Source: Bacteroides_E sp964528875
GTDB taxonomy: Bacteria; Bacteroidota; Bacteroidia; Bacteroidales; Bacteroidaceae
Assembly (NCBI GenBank): GCA_964528875.1
Contig: CAZGUI010000030.1
Span: forward strand, 1-30,349
DNA length: 30,349 nt
Direction of reading: 5' to 3'
The notes under the pieces were generated by a model. That model was not told the origin of the DNA, made no database searches, and saw nothing but the letters and a program-made list of their open reading frames with translations. This document shows positions 23,311 to 30,349 of the stretch, piece after piece (position 1 is the stretch's first letter; every line of letters begins with the position of its first letter). Made by a program: the position numbers and the translations under genes.

Positions 23311-24355
23311 TCCGGGGTCAACCTCGACTAAAGTAGCTGTGTATAATGAAAAGCAGGAAATATTCAGCTCCACCATTACGCATACACCAGAAGAAATAGC
23401 TCTATATAAACAAGTAAAAGATCAGTTTCATTTTCGTAAACAACGTATTTGTGATGAACTGAAAAGGAACAATATCACATACCCTTTTGATGTAATTGTA
23501 GCTAGGGGCCCTTTAACCAAACCCATAGAGGGAGGAGTATATGCAATTAATGAACAGATGATACAAGATGTTGACCATGCTATGTTCGATCATCCTTGTA
23601 ATTTGGGATGTCTACTAGCAAATGAGCTAGCTAACGAACAAGCACAACCTTGCCCCACTTATATAGCTGACCCGGGACTGGTTGACGAAAGAAACGAAAT
23701 AGCTAAAATCTCTGGCTCTCCTCTACTTCCCAGAGTAGCTATTGCTCATACCCTGAACCAAAGAGCCATTGGCAGACAATATGCTGAAGAGCAGAATAAA
23801 AGCTATGAATCGCTCAACCTTATTATTGCTCATCTGGGTGGAGGAATATCCATAGGCGTACACCAAAAAGGAAAAATCATAGATGTGAATAATGCATTAA
23901 ACGGAGAAGGACCTTTCTCACCAGAACGAGCAGGAACATTATCGGCAGGATCACTTATTGATCTCTGTTTCAGTGGTCAATATACTCAGAACGAGCTAAA
24001 ACAAAAGATTGCCAGTCAATCGGGTTTGTTGAGCCATCTAGGTACAAACGATATACGCATGGCATACCGCAAACTACTTGAAGGGGATAAAAGAGCAGAA
24101 CTCATATTACAGGCAATGGCTTATAACATTGCCAAAAGCATCGGAGCTGCGGCCACTGTTTTAAGAGGAGACATTGATGCTATTCTGTTAACTGGAGGAA
24201 TAACTTATTCAGACTATATGGTAGATTTCATTACAGAGCATATCCAGTTTTTAGCCCCCATAAAAGTTTATCCCGGTGAAAAAGAAATGGAAGCACTTGC
24301 CCTAAATGCCCTTGCCGCTCAAAAAGGAACTTTAGAGATTAAAACATACATTTAA
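23291..24355 (+). CDS. buk: Butyrate kinase
   Basis: Acetokinase-family enzyme transferring phosphate from butyryl phosphate to ADP. Starts ILVINPGSTSTKVAVY (phosphate-binding loop 1). It has the butyrate-kinase-type LIIAHLGGGISIGVH near 177-191, NALNGEGPFSPERAG following it, and LTGGITYSDYM near the C-terminus. The 354-residue length suits butyrate kinase (about 355) rather than acetate kinase (about 400). With ptb it forms the terminal acyl-CoA to acid step. Branched-chain acyl-CoAs from Val/Leu/Ile breakdown are an alternative natural substrate; the window has no crotonase or butyryl-CoA dehydrogenase genes to settle this. Confidence 0.95.
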   Translation: MKILVINPGSTSTKVAVYNEKQEIFSSTITHTPEEIALYKQVKDQFHFRKQRICDELKRNNITYPFDVIVARGPLTKPIEGGVYAINEQMIQDVDHAMFDHPCNLGCLLANELANEQAQPCPTYIADPGLVDERNEIAKISGSPLLPRVAIAHTLNQRAIGRQYAEEQNKSYESLNLIIAHLGGGISIGVHQKGKIIDVNNALNGEGPFSPERAGTLSAGSLIDLCFSGQYTQNELKQKIASQSGLLSHLGTNDIRMAYRKLLEGDKRAELILQAMAYNIAKSIGAAATVLRGDIDAILLTGGITYSDYMVDFITEHIQFLAPIKVYPGEKEMEALALNALAAQKGTLEIKTYI

Positions 24356-24451
24356 TCAATTAAAATAGGGAGACAAAAAACCTATATATTTATTTTTTTC
24401 ATACCTTTAAGATTATTAGTTCAATTTATTCTCCACCTATTAATTAAGGAT

Positions 24452-25252
24452 ATGAAACACCTCAAGTTATTTAGCACACTCCTTCTGTTGGGTAGTCTCT
24501 TTTTTTTAGCTGCTTGTAATGACGACGATGAAAAAAAGGTATTACCACTACAGTTTGAAAAAGAGTACTACGAAGTACGAAGAAGCTCTGAACCTTATGA
24601 ACAAAGAACAGTCATTCCACTATTGGGAGGAAGTGGGAATTACGATATTTTAATTAAAGACCCTCAAATAGTAGATGTAAAAATCTCTATTGATGAGGAG
24701 GACGAAGATGATCCCGGAATGTTTTTTATAACTGGAAAAGAAAAAGGATCAACAACAATCACAGTTACAGACACACAGCAAAAGACCAGTCAAACCATAA
24801 CCATAAAAGTGGTAGACTTCTATACTTCTGTTTCCTTTAACAAAAGTAATCACCCTATTTTGAAAGAAAACACCGTTTTATTCCTTGTGAACAATGAAAC
24901 AAAGGATTGCTATTTATTCTCCAAAGAAAATGAGGGTATTATTACAGAAAAAACTCCTCTACTTAAAGGTACATTCTCTCTTATTGAAGAAGATAAAACG
25001 CCTTATTTAATTGTAACTTACTCCAAAAATGAAAAAGAAGTAAGTCACAAATTTGATATTCAACAAAGCAAATATGGAGTTGTACAATTCTTAAACGGAT
25101 GGTTCCAATTAGGCTGGGAAATAATAACAGAATCTAAAACAAGAACATCTGTAGCCAAATATCCCATAATGAATCTGAAAGAAGTAGACACAGAATATGA
25201 GGCAGAAGGTTTCCTCCATAAAATAGAAATACCCGAAAAAATACTAGACTAA
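24452..25252 (+). CDS. Probable surface-exposed lipoprotein with Ig-like (BIG2-type) domain
   Basis: A 266-residue secreted protein of unknown function. A lipoprotein signal ends LFFLAAC at about residue 22, followed at once by NDDDEKK. An acidic stretch right after the lipidated Cys is the Bacteroidetes lipoprotein export signal, so surface display is likely. Residues ~30-120 look like a bacterial Ig-like fold (VIPLLGGSGNYDI, then ITGKEKGSTTITVTD). The C-terminal half (~125-260) is beta-rich and not recognised. It is bounded downstream by a terminator; its relation to ptb-buk 96 nt upstream is unclear. Confidence 0.75.
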   Translation: MKHLKLFSTLLLLGSLFFLAACNDDDEKKVLPLQFEKEYYEVRRSSEPYEQRTVIPLLGGSGNYDILIKDPQIVDVKISIDEEDEDDPGMFFITGKEKGSTTITVTDTQQKTSQTITIKVVDFYTSVSFNKSNHPILKENTVLFLVNNETKDCYLFSKENEGIITEKTPLLKGTFSLIEEDKTPYLIVTYSKNEKEVSHKFDIQQSKYGVVQFLNGWFQLGWEIITESKTRTSVAKYPIMNLKEVDTEYEAEGFLHKIEIPEKILD

Positions 25253-25273
25253 TACACTCCCATAATAAGGAAT

Positions 25274-25311
25274 AAAAGACCATAAAGTGATGTCACCTTA
25301 TGGTCTTTTTT
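25274..25311 (+). terminator. Terminator after the lipoprotein gene
   Basis: AAAAGACCATAA (25274-25285) and TTATGGTCTTTT (25298-25309) form a 12-bp stem followed by further T. It begins 21 nt past the stop codon. Confidence 0.9.
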
Positions 25312-25372
25312 ATTGATTTAGACTTTTCTTTTTAAAAGTAAAAAAGTAGCTGCTCATCTTCACTTTTCATCG

Positions 25373-25404
25373 GTCTAGAACCGAAGGCCTGTCTGTCCTA
25401 GACG
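25373..25404. repeat. 22-bp-spaced repeat pair, related to the 10674 array
   Basis: GTCTAGAACC at 25373 and GTCCTAGACG at 25395 are diverged copies of the GTCCTAGACC core, again exactly 22 bp apart. They lie between the lipoprotein terminator and the GH2 gene. The rest of 25405-25610 is AT-rich and I see nothing further that I can support there. Confidence 0.65.
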
Positions 25405-25610
25405 GGATTATATGCTCTGTGAGGAGGATTGAGCTAAGGCATGTTTAATCAAAAGCAAAACACCACTTATTAAATTCATAATCAACCACTTAAAACACAC
25501 ATATATTTTTACATGTTTTATGTACATAAATCCATCCTAAGACAAAAAAGTATGCTTTTCTTTACCTATATAATTTTATTTCAACAACTATAAATTAGAT
25601 ACTAAAACAT

Positions 25611-28595
25611 ATGAAGAAGCTATTTATTCTATTTGCCTTATTTACGCTTATTAGCACCGTTCAAGCACAGACATCAACACGTAAAAAATACAACTTTAAT
25701 AGTGAATGGTCGTTACAAGTTGGAGACTTTCCTAAAGCAAAAGAAACACAATACAATGACACTCAGTGGACAAAAGTATCCCTCCCACATGCGTTCAATG
25801 AAGATGAAGCATTCAAGTTTGCTATTGATAACCTAACTGATACTGTTATGTGGTATAGAAAACACTTTAACCTCGAGAATATTCAAAATAAAAAAATATT
25901 TATTGAATTTGAGGGTGTTAGACAAGCTGGAGAGTTTTATATCAATGGTCACTATTTAGGTAGACATGAAAATGGGGTTATGGCTGTAGGTTTTGACTTA
26001 ACTAAACATATTCAAAAGGGAGAAAATGTTATTGCTGTACGAATTGACAACGATTGGCATTATAGAGAAAAAGAGACTAACACAAAATTTCAATGGAATG
26101 ACCGTAACTTTAATGCTAATTATGGAGGAATACCCAAAAATGTTTTCTTACATATTACTGATGAGGTTTATCAAACCCTACCACTATACAGTAGCCTAAA
26201 AACAACAGGTACATATATCTATGCTACTGAAATAGATGTTCAAAATAAAGAAGCTAAGATTCATGCAGAATCTCAAATAAAGAATGAGAGCAAAACAGAT
26301 CGCACATTACAATATGAAGTAACAATAAGCGATATGGATGGACAAATCATTAAATCTTTTGAGGGTTCTAAGACTACAATTAAACCAGGTGAAGTACAAA
26401 CATTAAAGGCCGTAGAAAACATAGGAGGCTTAAACTTTTGGAGTTGGGGATATGGGTATCTATACAATGTGAAAACAGTTTTAAAAGATGATAAAGAGAC
26501 TATTTTTGATGAAGTAATTACTCGAACAGGATTTAGGAAAACAAAATTTGGAGAAGGAAAAGTTTGGCTTAATGACAGGGTAATACAGATGAAAGGTTAT
26601 GCACAACGAACCAGCAATGAATGGCCGGCAGTAGGACTTTCTGTACCCGCATGGTTAAGCGATTATTCCAACGGATTAATGGTAAAAAGTAATGCTAATT
26701 TAGTTCGCTGGATGCATGTTACTCCTTGGAAACAAGACATAGAATCATGCGACAGAGTAGGATTAATACAAGCAATGCCTGCAGGAGACGCAGAAAAAGA
26801 CCGACAAGGCCGTCAATGGGAACACCGAATTGAGTTGATGCGAGATGCTATTATTTACAACAGAAACAACCCTAGTATTATTTTTTATGAATGTGGAAAT
26901 CAAGGAATCAGCAGAGAACATATGATTATTATGAAGGCTATTAGGGATATTTATGATCCACATGGTGGTCGTGCTATTGGTTCCAGAGAAATGCTTGCTA
27001 TTGATGAAGCTGAATATGGGGGAGAAATGCTCTACATTAATAAAAGCTATAAACACCCCATGTGGGCTATGGAGTATTGCAGAGACGAAGGCTTAAGAAA
27101 ATACTGGGATGACTATAGTTATCCTTTTCATAAAGATGGCGAAGGATCAAAAGAATACAAATCTACTGTGACTAATACAATTCAAAAAAGAACAGATGCT
27201 TCGGCCTATAATCGCAACCAAGATTCTTTTACCATTGAATTAATACGCAGATGGTATGACTATTGGAGAGAACGTCCAGGAACTGGAACAAGAGTTAGCT
27301 CAGGTGGGGTGAAAATTATTTTCTCAGATTCAAACACACATTTTCGTGGAGAAGAAAATTACCGAAGAAGTGGGGTTACTGACCCTATGCGAATTGAGAA
27401 AGATGGTTTCTTTGCACATCAAGTAATGTGGAATGGATGGGTAGATACAGACAAATATCAAACCTACATCATTGGGCATTGGAATTATCCTAAAAATACA
27501 GAAAAGCCAATATATGTAGTATCTAATGCAGAAGAAGTTGAACTATTCTTAAATAAAAGATCATTAGGAAAAGGCAAAAGGAGTTATGATTTTCTTTTCA
27601 CATTTGAAAACGTTAAATACATTCCCGGTCAATTAGAAGCAATCAGTTACGATAAAAAAGGTAATGAGGTTAGCAAATACACACTTCAAACTGCAGGTGA
27701 AGGAAAACGAATCAAATTAACAGCATTACAAAACCCAGAAGGCTTCAAAGCAGATGGGGCTGATATGGCACTGATACAGGTTGAAGTAATAGACAAAAAT
27801 GGTAATCGCTGTCCATTAGATAACAGAATGATACACTTTGCATTAAACGGAGAGGCTGAATGGCGTGGAGGTATTGCTCAAGGAGCAAACAACTACATCT
27901 TAAGCAAGGATTTACCTGTAGAGTGTGGAGTAAATCGTGTTTTAATTAGAAGTACCACAAAAGCAGGAAAGATATCACTAAAAGCCAAAGCGAATGGACT
28001 TTCCTCAGCTTCTTTAACCTTAGAAACTTCTCCAGTTATTGTAAATAGTGGATTAAGTAGTTATTTACCTCAGCTTACACTGAAAGGCAGTTTAGATAAA
28101 GGAGCTACTCCATCTACACCTTCTTACACACAAACCAAAAGAGGTATACCAATACAGTCGGCAGAAGCTGGAGCAAATCAGAAGGAAGTAAGAAACAGTT
28201 ATGATGATAACGAATATAGCGAATGGACCAATGACGGGAACCTAACTAATGGCTGGATTACATATACTCTTGAAAGAGAAGCAAAAGTAAAAGATATCTG
28301 TATCAAACTTCATGGATGGAGATCAAGAAGTTATCCTCTTGAGGTTTTTGCTGGAGAAACATTAATATGGAGTGGAGACACAGAAAAAAGTCTAGGCTAT
28401 GTACATTTGAAAGTAGATAACCCGGTACGAGCAAAGGAAATAACCATTCGATTAAAAGGAAGTACAACCGAAAAAGATGCTTTTGGTGAAATTGTAGAGG
28501 TTGCAGGAAATGCCACAAGTGAAATGGAAAACAAACAAAGTAAGGGAACACACAACCTTCGCATTGTTGAAGTTGAATTCCTAGAAGATATTTAA
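25611..28595 (+). CDS. Glycoside hydrolase family 2 protein, secreted, multidomain
   Basis: A 994-residue predicted beta-galactosidase-like enzyme with a signal peptide (MKKLFILFALFTLISTVQAQ, cleavage about 20). In order: GH2 sugar-binding domain (~25-185, with FEGVRQAGEFYINGHYLGRH), Ig-like domain (~190-310), TIM barrel (~315-590), a C-terminal Ig-like domain of DUF4982 type (~630-690), a further Ig-like domain (~700-800), and a discoidin/F5-8-like module (~850-990). The usual acid/base segment GNE reads FYECGNQG here, so the expected Glu is Gln431, with E427 nearby. A candidate nucleophile is E488 in WAMEYC. It may be an atypical subfamily or a variant mechanism. No SusC/SusD genes are in the window. 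The substrate is unknown. Confidence 0.88.
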   Translation: MKKLFILFALFTLISTVQAQTSTRKKYNFNSEWSLQVGDFPKAKETQYNDTQWTKVSLPHAFNEDEAFKFAIDNLTDTVMWYRKHFNLENIQNKKIFIEFEGVRQAGEFYINGHYLGRHENGVMAVGFDLTKHIQKGENVIAVRIDNDWHYREKETNTKFQWNDRNFNANYGGIPKNVFLHITDEVYQTLPLYSSLKTTGTYIYATEIDVQNKEAKIHAESQIKNESKTDRTLQYEVTISDMDGQIIKSFEGSKTTIKPGEVQTLKAVENIGGLNFWSWGYGYLYNVKTVLKDDKETIFDEVITRTGFRKTKFGEGKVWLNDRVIQMKGYAQRTSNEWPAVGLSVPAWLSDYSNGLMVKSNANLVRWMHVTPWKQDIESCDRVGLIQAMPAGDAEKDRQGRQWEHRIELMRDAIIYNRNNPSIIFYECGNQGISREHMIIMKAIRDIYDPHGGRAIGSREMLAIDEAEYGGEMLYINKSYKHPMWAMEYCRDEGLRKYWDDYSYPFHKDGEGSKEYKSTVTNTIQKRTDASAYNRNQDSFTIELIRRWYDYWRERPGTGTRVSSGGVKIIFSDSNTHFRGEENYRRSGVTDPMRIEKDGFFAHQVMWNGWVDTDKYQTYIIGHWNYPKNTEKPIYVVSNAEEVELFLNKRSLGKGKRSYDFLFTFENVKYIPGQLEAISYDKKGNEVSKYTLQTAGEGKRIKLTALQNPEGFKADGADMALIQVEVIDKNGNRCPLDNRMIHFALNGEAEWRGGIAQGANNYILSKDLPVECGVNRVLIRSTTKAGKISLKAKANGLSSASLTLETSPVIVNSGLSSYLPQLTLKGSLDKGATPSTPSYTQTKRGIPIQSAEAGANQKEVRNSYDDNEYSEWTNDGNLTNGWITYTLEREAKVKDICIKLHGWRSRSYPLEVFAGETLIWSGDTEKSLGYVHLKVDNPVRAKEITIRLKGSTTEKDAFGEIVEVAGNATSEMENKQSKGTHNLRIVEVEFLEDI

Positions 28596-28748
28596 TAAAA
28601 AGCAAAGTCGGGGTTTTAAAATAATGAAATCGCTCAACCATTTTGGCTTAAACTATTTTTGAAATCAGAAATGTTAGCCATAAATAAATACCCTCATTTT
28701 ATTAGACATACAACTGTTCAATAAAAAATAAAAACTCCTCATTTCAAT

Positions 28749-28787
28749 AAAAAGCTCATAAAGCAGTAGCACTTTATGAGCTTTTTT
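28749..28787. terminator. Terminator downstream of the GH2 gene
   Basis: AAAAGCTCATAAAG and CTTTATGAGCTTTT form a 14-bp stem with an 8-nt loop and T-runs on both strands. It is 154 nt after the GH2 stop, so it may serve GH2 on the plus strand and the decayed element on the minus strand. Nothing else is supported in 28596-28748. Confidence 0.8.
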
Positions 28788-28874
28788 ATAGATCCTCCAC
28801 CTGAAATAGTGCCTAAAATTAAAACCAGCTGAATTCCACTCAAAGCTCCTTTAAAGAGAACTATTATCTCCTTT

Positions 28875-29284
28875 TTAGGCGTTTTTGAAAGAATTGGGCA
28901 CAATTATCCCCGGAGCTCGCTTTAAGTTATAGGCGATGGCCTGTAAAATATGATGTGTGTGTTATCAACCCTATATAGCGAGCTTTATCTCCCCCCAAAC
29001 CATTTCTTTATACTTTCAAAAGTACGTTCTACTACCCGGCATGTCTTACTGATCAATTTATTAAAGAGTAATTGCCAAGAGGTTAAGGGACGATTGTGAT
29101 AGACTTTATGCATCAGTCTGTTTTTTATATTAGCATCTAAGAGCATTGATCATTTGTGGGTACTTTATATCCTTTATCTACCCAAAGGCCTTCTGGTTTG
29201 TGTCTTTTAGCTGTTTTCTCAAGTAAAGCAGCTAACCCTTTTGAGTCCCTATTCATTGGCTGTTTTTGAGGCTGTTCTCGTGCA
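28875..29284 (-). pseudogene. IS5-type transposase remnant, C-terminal part, frameshifted
   Basis: Reading the minus strand in shifting frames gives a recognisable DDE transposase end: CTRTASKTANE, then DSKGLAALLEKTAKRHKPEG and LWVDKGYKVPTND, then LLDANIKNRLMHKVYHNRPL and RVVERTFESIKKWFGG, and finally KARYIGLITHTHHIL with AIAYNLKRAPGII to a stop at 28875. RVVERTFESIK fits the IS4/IS5 R(3)E(6)K signature, and VDKGY carries the expected second Asp. Frame breaks lie near 29246, near 29145 and in the G6 run at 28991-28996. The N-terminal part is missing and continues instead into an integrase fragment. It is clearly inactive. Confidence 0.85.
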
Positions 29285-29746
29285 AAGATCTCCTTTCTTG
29301 TATTTATGCAGGATAAAATCAGTTACACGTTTTCGGGGGGATAGATACTTGGATAGCGTAGTGCTTCGGATTGTTTTTCCTACCAAACTTCTTTTCTGCT
29401 CTACTTTCATATCGTATAAAGCAAGAACGGTATTTTTCCGTATTTCTTTCCCCAAGTAGGTGTCTCGAAGTTTGTCGGCTGTTACATAGTCGTCATTTTC
29501 TAGGATGGCTTTATAGTGTTTGTCTAGGGCAATAGTTATTTTATATAAAGCATCATTGATGATTGTAGCTTCTTTCGTTCTGCCCATTGCCCGACCTGTT
29601 TGACTCCACATTTCGGGTTTAACAAATTGTAAGGAACTGAACTCTGCCTTCTTTCCACTAATAGAAATTCTTACGCTTATAGAGGCTAATCCGTTGCTGT
29701 TTACTCTTTTCCTTGTCAGAAAAAGGATTCGATAGGTGCTGTTCAT
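29249..29746 (-). pseudogene. Truncated tyrosine recombinase (N-terminal fragment) joined to IS remnant
   Basis: The 165-codon frame begins MNSTYRILFLTRKRVNSNGL, typical of the arm DNA-binding domain of Bacteroidetes tyrosine integrases. It continues through SLQFVKPEMWSQTGRAMG to the start of the SAM-like core-binding domain (TTLSKYLSPRKRVTDFILHK). After about residue 154 (position ~29284) the sequence becomes transposase-like (CTRTASKTANE) and stops. The catalytic Arg/His/Arg/Tyr domain is absent, so no recombinase activity is expected. It starts 290 bp from the 3' end of tRNA-Val, a common setting for integrated elements. Either an IS inserted here or a deletion joined the two. Confidence 0.75.
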
Positions 29747-29864
29747 AACTCAAAATTTCCACGATCCGACAAATATATTGACTATCGCTTAGAGTTAAAA
29801 CACCCTCTATAAAGCCAAGTTAGGTCATTGTAAGTCTCTTTGATTCAGAGAGTAACTTGAAGGA

Positions 29865-29953
29865 AAGTGAACAAAACGAAGTTGAAATTTCTGTTCACTT
29901 ATTTTTCACTCCACTACTGTCTTTCGATGACTTTTAGTGGCTTCGGTGAAAAA
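29865..29953. other. Two adjacent inverted repeats between integrase remnant and tRNA-Val
   Basis: AAGTGAACA (29865-29873) pairs with TGTTCACTT (29892-29900). Immediately after, TTTTTCAC plus CCACTA (29902-29916) pairs with TAGTGG plus GTGAAAAA (29935-29953) with a small internal loop. They could be remnants of mobile-element ends or recombinase-binding sites, or transcribed hairpins. There is no ORF here. Confidence 0.45.
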
Positions 29954-29954
29954 G

Positions 29955-29990
29955 AAAAAAGTCTGCTAATCTACTGACTAACAGACTTTA
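29955..29990 (-). terminator. Probable terminator downstream of tRNA-Val
   Basis: On the minus strand AAAGTCTG and CAGACTTT form an 8-bp stem with a 16-nt loop followed by a U-rich tail. It lies 44 nt past the encoded CCA of the tRNA gene. Confidence 0.65.
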
Positions 29991-30033
29991 TGTCTTTGTT
30001 TGGCTTTTGTTGTCTTTCGACCTTTTTGCCGTT

Positions 30034-30111
30034 TGGTGGGCGTTGACGGATTCGAACCGCCGACCCTCTGCTTGTAAGGCAGATGCTCTGAACCAGCTGA
30101 GCTAAACGCCC
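30034..30111 (-). tRNA. tRNA-Val (anticodon UAC)
   Basis: The minus strand folds into a complete cloverleaf: acceptor GGGCGTT/AACGCCC, D-arm GCTC-AGCTGGTTCA-GAGC, anticodon stem TCTGC/GCAGA with loop CTTACAA (anticodon TAC), and T-arm with GGTTCGAATCC. The discriminator base is A at 30037 and CCA is encoded at 30036-30034. The mature body is 75 nt. A consensus promoter lies just upstream. Confidence 0.97.
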
Positions 30112-30133
30112 TTGTTTCTTATTAGAAGCGATG

Positions 30134-30164
30134 CAAAGGTAAGCTTAATTTTATTTCCCACAAA
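30134..30164 (-). promoter_or_regulatory. tRNA-Val promoter (Bacteroidetes type)
   Basis: TTTG at 30164-30161 and TACCTTTG at 30141-30134 are 19 nt apart, the same elements and spacing as the ilv promoter. Transcription should start about 15 nt before the mature tRNA. Confidence 0.8.
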
Positions 30165-30199
30165 CTTTTTATCTATTTTTTTACCAAACTGTACTTTTT

Positions 30200-30349
30200 T
30201 CATTTCTTATCCAATACGCGAGCAGGATTTCCTACCACTACAGAATCGGAAGGGATATCTTTAGTAACCACACTCCCCGCCCCTATAACACAGTGGTCGC
30301 CTATTGTAACTCCCGGACAGATTATGGCTCCGCCTCCTATCCAACAATC
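30200..30349 (-). CDS. Hexapeptide-repeat O-acetyltransferase (sugar acetyltransferase-like), C-terminal part
   Basis: Partial gene; only the last 49 codons are inside the window, on the minus strand and ending at TGA 30202-30200. DCWIGGGAIICPGVTIGDHC and VIGAGSVVTKDIP show the left-handed beta-helix hexapeptide repeats. The ending VVVGNPARVLDKK is typical of the Maa/LacA/NodL acetyl-CoA-dependent sugar O-acetyltransferases, with serine acetyltransferases a less likely alternative. The substrate cannot be judged from this portion. It lies 36 nt upstream of the tRNA-Val promoter and is transcribed toward it. Confidence 0.88.
   Translation of the reverse strand, partial: DCWIGGGAIICPGVTIGDHCVIGAGSVVTKDIPSDSVVVGNPARVLDKK

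Noticed and set aside
28303..28641. Minus-strand 112-codon frame over the end of the GH2 gene
   Set aside because: Antisense to the discoidin-like module; low-complexity F/L-rich translation without family resemblance.
29241..29459. Plus-strand 72-codon frame in the mobile-element remnant
   Set aside because: The opposite strand reads clearly as integrase and transposase; this frame is its shadow.

Overview
The window looks like chromosomal DNA from an AT-rich member of the Bacteroidota, most likely order Bacteroidales. Four things point there: promoters matching the Bacteroidetes TTTG / TAnnTTTG consensus, start codons preceded by A-rich sequence rather than a Shine-Dalgarno, an ilvD-ilvB-ilvN-thioesterase-ilvC gene order, and families typical of the group (OprO/P-like porin, TGS-containing nucleoside kinase, Cys-tailed SlyD, GH2 enzyme, lipoprotein with an acidic tail after the lipobox). 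Genus cannot be fixed from the sequence alone.

Layout. (1) 433-6621, minus strand: a branched-chain amino acid operon running ilvD, ilvB, ilvN, acyl-ACP thioesterase, ilvC, with a terminator after ilvC. In front of ilvD is a complete transcription attenuator that includes an overlooked 25-codon leader peptide rich in Leu, Val and Ile. (2) 6790-8790, plus: SlyD-type prolyl isomerase, then a DUF59/SufT-like protein and an LpxH-like phosphoesterase. (3) 8818-9015, minus: a small unknown protein. (4) 9282-10595, plus: a porin, followed by a 22-bp-period intergenic repeat array. (5) 10820-12493, minus: a nucleoside kinase, divergent from a Na/Pi cotransporter (12570-14264). (6) 14334-14498, minus: a 54-residue rubredoxin. 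(7) 14691-19786, plus: an operon of Ca2+ P-type ATPase, HAD phosphatase, RibF and CPBP membrane protease. (8) 19783-22255, minus: LdcA-like carboxypeptidase, M28 peptidase lipoprotein and SufE. (9) 22381-24355, plus: ptb-buk, then a probably surface-exposed lipoprotein, a second 22-bp repeat pair and a large GH2 enzyme. (10) 28749-29989: a decayed mobile-element area, with an IS5-type transposase remnant fused to a truncated tyrosine recombinase and several hairpins. (11) 30034-30349, minus: tRNA-Val(UAC) with a clear promoter, and the C-terminal end of a hexapeptide acetyltransferase.

How the parts work together. The ilv genes make valine and isoleucine precursors, and attenuation would tie transcription to charging of Leu/Val/Ile tRNAs. 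The thioesterase in that operon suggests a link between branched-chain metabolism and fatty acids. ptb-buk would recover ATP from (branched) acyl-CoA. SufT-like and SufE proteins serve Fe-S assembly, which IlvD needs. The porin and the Na/Pi symporter may together take up phosphate.

No defence island, CRISPR array or obviously new multigene system is visible. The best candidates for new description are the ilv attenuator, the 22-bp repeat family, the GH2 enzyme whose expected acid/base Glu reads as Gln, and the structured element at 154-241.
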